From: an uncultured Bacilli bacterium
GTDB taxonomy: Bacteria > Bacillota_I > Bacilli_A > RF39 > UBA660
Reading direction: 5' to 3'
DNA length: 64,000 nucleotides
Assembly (NCBI GenBank): GCA_934120635.1
Contig: CAKOUR010000004.1
Span: forward strand, 28,312-92,311
Shown: positions 60,392 through 64,000 of the stretch, in pieces
How positions within the stretch are numbered: the stretch's first letter is position 1
Layout of the letters: the number at the start of each line of letters is the position of its first letter
The notes under the pieces: model-generated
Seen by the model: only the letters and a program-made list of their open reading frames with translations
Told to the model about the DNA's origin: nothing
Databases searched by the model: none
Program-made: the position numbers and the translations under genes

Positions 60392-61738
60392 TTATCTTTC
60401 AAAGTCATCTTTTTCTTTGCTTAAATCTAATTCTTCAATGTCATCATCATCTAAAACATTATCATCATACATATCATTAACAACATCAATATATTTTTCA
60501 TCTTTATCATACCAACTATGAAGTTTATCGTGTAAGAAAGATATTAGTTTTTCGAATTTATCTTTCCAATAATCTAATGTATTTTTTAAATCTTGTAATT
60601 TAGATTTTAAAAATGATATTTCATTATCTTTTTCTTTAATCATATTATTTAAAGTTTTAACTCTTAAATTAAGTGCCTCATTATTTTCAGTTAGAGTTTT
60701 AATTTTATTATTTTTATCTTTTAATTGATCGTGAGCATTAACTAGTGTATTAGATAAAGTTTGTATTTTATCATATTCTTTATTAGTATTATCTACTTGC
60801 TCGATAAAGTCGATAAAAGAATCCTTATCTTCTTTTGATAAAATATAATTATCTTTATTTAATTTAGAAACTTTAAGTTTATCAATTTTATCTTTTATAT
60901 ATTTAGAGTTTTGTTTTAACTCTGAAGATTTTTTATTTGCTTGTTTTAAGTTTTCAGTACTCCTTTCAATTTGCTTTTTTATTTCAATATAGTTATCCAT
61001 ATCAGATACATGAATATCTCTATTTCTACCTTTTTGTTTTTGCTTTAAAGTGGAATCTAAACTATATACTTGATTAAATTCTTCAATACATAAAGTTCTC
61101 ATTTTATCTTGTAATCTTATTAAGGATTCCTTTGTAAATACATCAGATTTACCGACTTGTTTTTCCATACCATTTTTATTTTTATATTTAATTGGAACAC
61201 CAACAATATGTAAATGTGGACTTGTTTCATCATAATGAATAATAGCACTAGCTACTTTAAAGTTAGGAACAAGCATTTCTAAATCATCTACTTGTTTTTT
61301 ATAAACTTCTGACATTTTCTTTTTAAAGTTTACATCTTTAGTATCCCAATATTCTTTATCTCCAAGTTCAAGAATGATTTCACAAGCAAGATCTTTCTTT
61401 TCGTTATTAGATACATTTTCAAAATAATTATCTATCATTCTACTAGGTCTAAATTGTTTTGAATTATATTCTAATCTTGCTTCTTCAAATTCACTTAAAT
61501 AAAGTTTCTTAACATCATCAAGAGGAGAAGAAGTACCTCTAACTATTTCAATTAATTCTTGTTCATTATCATATTTTCTATAATTGTGTTTATCTACTTT
61601 TGATAATTGTCTTACATTTTAAATAGCATTATTTGGTAAAGATGTTGTTCCACTTAAATTATTTTTACCATTTTGTTTAGATATATTTTTTCTATTTTTA
61701 TCACTACCTAAATGTAATGAATAAGCAAGTTCTGACAC
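60392..61738 (-). pseudogene. MobV-type relaxase, interrupted by an in-frame stop codon
   Basis: The full frame would start at GTG 61738 (AGGAGG seven bases upstream) and encode 39 residues (SELAYSLHLGSDKNRK...) up to TAA at 61621-61619. The same frame continues without a shift (NVRQLSKVDKHNYRKYDNEQ, a MobV segment) for 60 codons to an ATG at 61438, from which a 348-residue product could be made. The relaxase histidines lie in SPHLHIVGVP. A coiled-coil part follows (about 150-320 of the short form). So one base substitution has broken the gene; only a shortened protein without the N-terminal part could be produced. MobV relaxases nick oriT to mobilise elements. Confidence 0.75.
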
Positions 61739-61740
61739 AA

Positions 61741-61987
61741 GTTTTCCTCCTTTCTAGAAGTGACCACTAAAGTGGCCATTTTGTTCATCCAAAATTTCTA
61801 ACCCCCTAGGAATTTTGTACGCCTAGCATACAAAATATCCAGTGGGCTAAGGTTTAACACCTTAGAATCCGTTTTACTTTATTTCACAATAACCAAAACT
61901 TCGTAATGGTTAAACTTCATAAAGTATTAATTTTTAAATTGCTATCGCCACTTTCATTTACTTCGTAAACAAAACGTGCCACGCATT
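61741..61987 (-). other. Probable oriT region of the element
   Basis: A gene-free segment of 247 bases between the relaxase and recombinase genes, less AT-rich than the genes and full of inverted repeats: CCACT/AGTGG near 61763, ATTTTGTA/TACAAAAT near 61812-61836, CTAAGG/CCTTAG near 61847, and AACCA/TGGTT near 61893. The minus strand has ACTTTATGAAG near 61920, similar to the pMV158 oriT ACTTTATGAA. The position next to a MobV gene supports an origin of transfer. Confidence 0.5.
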
Positions 61988-63841
61988 TTAAAAATCTTCT
62001 TCGGTAACATTATCAGGTATTGTTTCAAATACATCTCTAATGTTTACCTTTATATCATTGGGGTTATTCTTTGTAGCAACCATTCCCATTGATAACCAAT
62101 TCTTATCTCCATTATTATCTTTTTGTAATGGGAATACTCTAATAGGAACTTCATTTCTTTGAAGTGGACCTATATCTAATTTTTCTGTTTCTTTATAATA
62201 AGTGCCTTTATATAAATTAACTTCATAATATTCATTTAATCTATATAAGTGTTGCATTACATCTTTAATTGGTAAGTATTCACTATATCTTATATTTGTA
62301 TCTACACAAACGCCATTAAAATCGTATGTAAGAGGTCTTTTTCTATCAATATAACCTTTTGTATATAGTTCATTGAAATCATTATAGAATGTACTTCTAA
62401 AATTAATTCGTTTAACAACTAAATTTCCATTTTTTGTTTCTAACTCAACATTATCGATATATCTCATAACTATATCAGCTCTTGTATCTCGATCTAGTAA
62501 ATCCCAATTATCATTGAAAGCATAATAAGATATTGGTAATTTAATTTTATTGATAAAATCCATATCTCTTTTTAAGAGTATATCTTCAGTAGTAAAATTT
62601 AATTGTTCTGCTTGTAAGTTTTCTATTAGTTTAGAATTAATATCTTTAATTTGATTTTCTATTAATTCTAATTCGTTTTTATATTCTTCTTCTGTAAATA
62701 TTGAATCAATATATGCTTTTCTAATTCTATCTTTTTTATTATTTAATGATTTTAATTCTTTTTCTAACTCTTGTTTTGGATTATCCAATTTAGATTTTAA
62801 TACTGGTAGGAAAAACTCATTTACAACATTGTCATATTCTAAAATATCAGATAGTAATACTTTAACTGAATCTTCAATAGTTTCCTCTTTAATATTATTT
62901 TTACAATCTTCACATCTATAATAGAAATACCATTTATCATATTTAATTTTATGAGTTGCTCCACCAGCAAGTATTCTTCCACATTTAGGGCATCTTAATT
63001 TTTGTAAAAATATATAAGTTTGAGTTCTCATGTAGTTTTTTTGATTTTTCTTTTTTTGCGCTTGGCAATTTTCCCATAGTTCTTTACTAACTAATGGCTC
63101 TACAACATTTTCATAATATATAGGTTTATTAATTGTTTTACCTGAAACATAATCTCCTTTATATAATTCATTAGATAAAATCTTTAATATTCTTGTATCT
63201 TTCCAATTCGTTTTACCTTGTATTTTTTCTTTATTATAGATGTTTGCAATAGTGCTATAAGAATTACCTTCAAAGTATAAATTAAATATTCTTATAACAA
63301 TATCTTTTGTTAATGGATCTGGGACTAATTTTTTATTAACTCTTTTAAAACCAATAGGACAAACTGCTGGAATATGACCTTGTTTAATTGCTCCTGCCAT
63401 ACCAACTTTAGTTCTTTCACTTGTTCTTTCTATTTCATTTTGTGAAACTGACATCATTATTCTAGTTACCATTTTTCCATTAGCTGTTGTTGTATTAATA
63501 TCATCATTAGCACATACTAAATCAAATCCATACTTTTCAGAGGTTTTAAGTAAGTTTTCCCAGTCATATATACTTCTTGATAGTCTATCCAGTTTTAAAG
63601 CAATAACAGTGTTTATTTTACCATTTTTAGCGTCATCTATTAATCTATCAAACTCTGGTCTATGATTACCTGTTTTAGCACTTATTCCAGCATCAGTATA
63701 ATAATCATATATCTTATAACCTTTAAACTTACAAAGTGCTTCTAATCGTTCTTTTTGTTCTGGTAAACTAAATCCTTCTTTGGCTTGATCCTCGGTAGAA
63801 ACTCTTAAATACAAACCACATATTCTTTCTTCATCTTTCAT
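61988..63841 (-). CDS. Large serine recombinase of the mobile element (TnpX-like)
   Basis: About 617 residues from ATG 63841, with AAGGAG nine bases upstream (an in-frame TTG at 63850 overlaps the site). The catalytic domain begins ICGLYLRVSTEDQAKEGFSL with the serine in LRVS; LKLDRLSRS holds active-site arginines. The recombinase domain is followed by a zinc ribbon CPKCGRIL...YRCEDC, a coiled coil (about 330-400), and a long C-terminal part. Size and layout fit TnpX-type transposases that excise and integrate mobilizable elements through circular intermediates. Expression appears to be controlled by the leader-peptide/terminator module just upstream. Confidence 0.9.
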   Translation of the reverse strand: MKDEERICGLYLRVSTEDQAKEGFSLPEQKERLEALCKFKGYKIYDYYTDAGISAKTGNHRPEFDRLIDDAKNGKINTVIALKLDRLSRSIYDWENLLKTSEKYGFDLVCANDDINTTTANGKMVTRIMMSVSQNEIERTSERTKVGMAGAIKQGHIPAVCPIGFKRVNKKLVPDPLTKDIVIRIFNLYFEGNSYSTIANIYNKEKIQGKTNWKDTRILKILSNELYKGDYVSGKTINKPIYYENVVEPLVSKELWENCQAQKKKNQKNYMRTQTYIFLQKLRCPKCGRILAGGATHKIKYDKWYFYYRCEDCKNNIKEETIEDSVKVLLSDILEYDNVVNEFFLPVLKSKLDNPKQELEKELKSLNNKKDRIRKAYIDSIFTEEEYKNELELIENQIKDINSKLIENLQAEQLNFTTEDILLKRDMDFINKIKLPISYYAFNDNWDLLDRDTRADIVMRYIDNVELETKNGNLVVKRINFRSTFYNDFNELYTKGYIDRKRPLTYDFNGVCVDTNIRYSEYLPIKDVMQHLYRLNEYYEVNLYKGTYYKETEKLDIGPLQRNEVPIRVFPLQKDNNGDKNWLSMGMVATKNNPNDIKVNIRDVFETIPDNVTEEDF

Positions 63842-63861
63842 ATACTTCAACTCCTTTTACT

Positions 63862-63913
63862 AAAAAAGAGGAGACAATAGTATCTAGTAAAGTCTAAATA
63901 CTACTGACTCCTC
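63862..63913 (-). terminator. Attenuator terminator in the recombinase leader
   Basis: Arms 63868-63883 and 63898-63913 form a 16-base stem with one mismatch, 14-base loop, and six T on the minus strand (63867-63862). The 5' arm lies inside the leader frame (coding E-E-S-V-V) and the leader stop TAG (63886-63884) sits in the loop. Confidence 0.75.
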
Positions 63914-63961
63914 ATTTAATTCAATATTATATAATTTTATTTTATCTTTGCAATTTAACAT
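63884..63961 (-). CDS. Leader peptide upstream of the recombinase
   Basis: A 25-codon frame (MLNCKDKIKLYNIELN, then EESVVFRLY) from ATG 63961, with GGAGG six bases upstream. It ends inside the attenuator hairpin, 43 bases before the recombinase ATG. A ribosome translating it would cover the terminator's 5' arm. This is the layout of translation-dependent attenuators. Product unlikely to matter as a protein. Confidence 0.6.
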   Translation of the reverse strand: MLNCKDKIKLYNIELNEESVVFRLY

Positions 63962-64000
63962 GATGTACCTCCATTTCTAGAGAATACCTCTTTCATTGGT

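Larger units (their letters stand above)
56280..64000 (-). mobile_element. Integrative mobilizable element, Tn4451-like (right end beyond window)
   Basis: Minus-strand gene set: large serine recombinase, MobV relaxase with candidate oriT, ApeA-like defence protein, KilA-N protein, unknown protein and GNAT acetyltransferase. A TnpX-type recombinase with a MobV-type relaxase is the hallmark of the Tn4451/Tn4453 group of mobilizable transposons. The left limit lies between the SPFH-operon terminator (56254) and the GNAT region; exact ends cannot be set because the right end is outside the window and no matching flanks are visible. Confidence 0.7.

Noticed and set aside
1..64000. Mycoplasma-type code (TGA as Trp)
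   Set aside because: Many well-supported genes end at TGA (for example at 5417, 14067, 20468 and 54778) and Trp is encoded by TGG.

Overview
The window is AT-rich (roughly 30% GC by eye), uses TGA as a stop codon, and is dense with Shine-Dalgarno-led genes, several starting at TTG or GTG. Gene content (rpsP-khpA, rny, frr, ruvB, topA, secG, a pro-sequence-bearing SigK-type sigma factor, class B sortase, LemA) points to a low-GC Gram-positive bacterium of the gut-associated Bacilli/Erysipelotrichia/'RF39' kind that keeps the standard bacterial code. SigK suggests that it, or a recent ancestor, forms spores. The assignment is inference from content only.

Layout. 0-4.8 kb: two ABC transporter/FtsX-type fusion genes. 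4.8-7.8 kb: a lipid operon of two PlsC-type acyltransferases around an acyl-activating AMP ligase. 7.8-10.5 kb: a protein made of three alpha-CTD-like modules and a frameshifted SH3/GH25 cell-wall lysozyme. 10.6-15.5 kb: a secreted papain-like protease ending in a dockerin, translationally coupled to a membrane-anchored cohesin protein. 15.5-18.7 kb (minus): LemA / DUF2207 / zinc-ribbon operon. 18.8-21.4 kb: a large serine recombinase abutting a 5'-truncated LolA-like gene. 21.6-24.8 kb: a calcium-type P-ATPase, a small coiled-coil protein and secG. 25.0-25.1 kb: tRNA-Ala and tRNA-Pro. 25.3-32.5 kb: extracellular thioredoxin, topA, sigK, a nucleosidase and a lipase-like protein, with two small insertions marked by direct repeats. 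33-41.7 kb: a surface-protein island (class B sortase, a vWA adhesin with four repeats, an M23 peptidase and a second sorted protein); both sorted proteins carry the same PPKTG motif. 41.8-45.2 kb (minus): tandem phosphodiester glycosidases and a DUF6273-like membrane protein. 45.3-56.2 kb: a bactoprenol-type glycosyltransferase, an SGNH-like protein, conserved housekeeping genes and an SPFH/Tim44/zinc-ribbon operon.

56.3-64 kb (minus) is most of an integrative mobilizable element resembling the Tn4451 group: a large serine recombinase behind a leader-peptide/terminator attenuator, a probable oriT, a MobV relaxase broken by a stop codon, an ApeA-like HEPN defence protein, a KilA-N protein, an unknown protein and a GNAT acetyltransferase. 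The GNAT leader carries a conserved RNA element that occurs twice, with a compensatory base-pair change, followed by an intrinsic terminator: a riboswitch-like arrangement.

Most interesting systems: the cohesin-dockerin tethered protease, the duplicated RNA element and attenuator in the mobile element, the leader-peptide attenuator of the recombinase, the recombinase at an interrupted LolA-like gene, and the class B sortase/PPKTG surface system. No homology search was possible; family calls rest on motifs and architecture recognised by reading.
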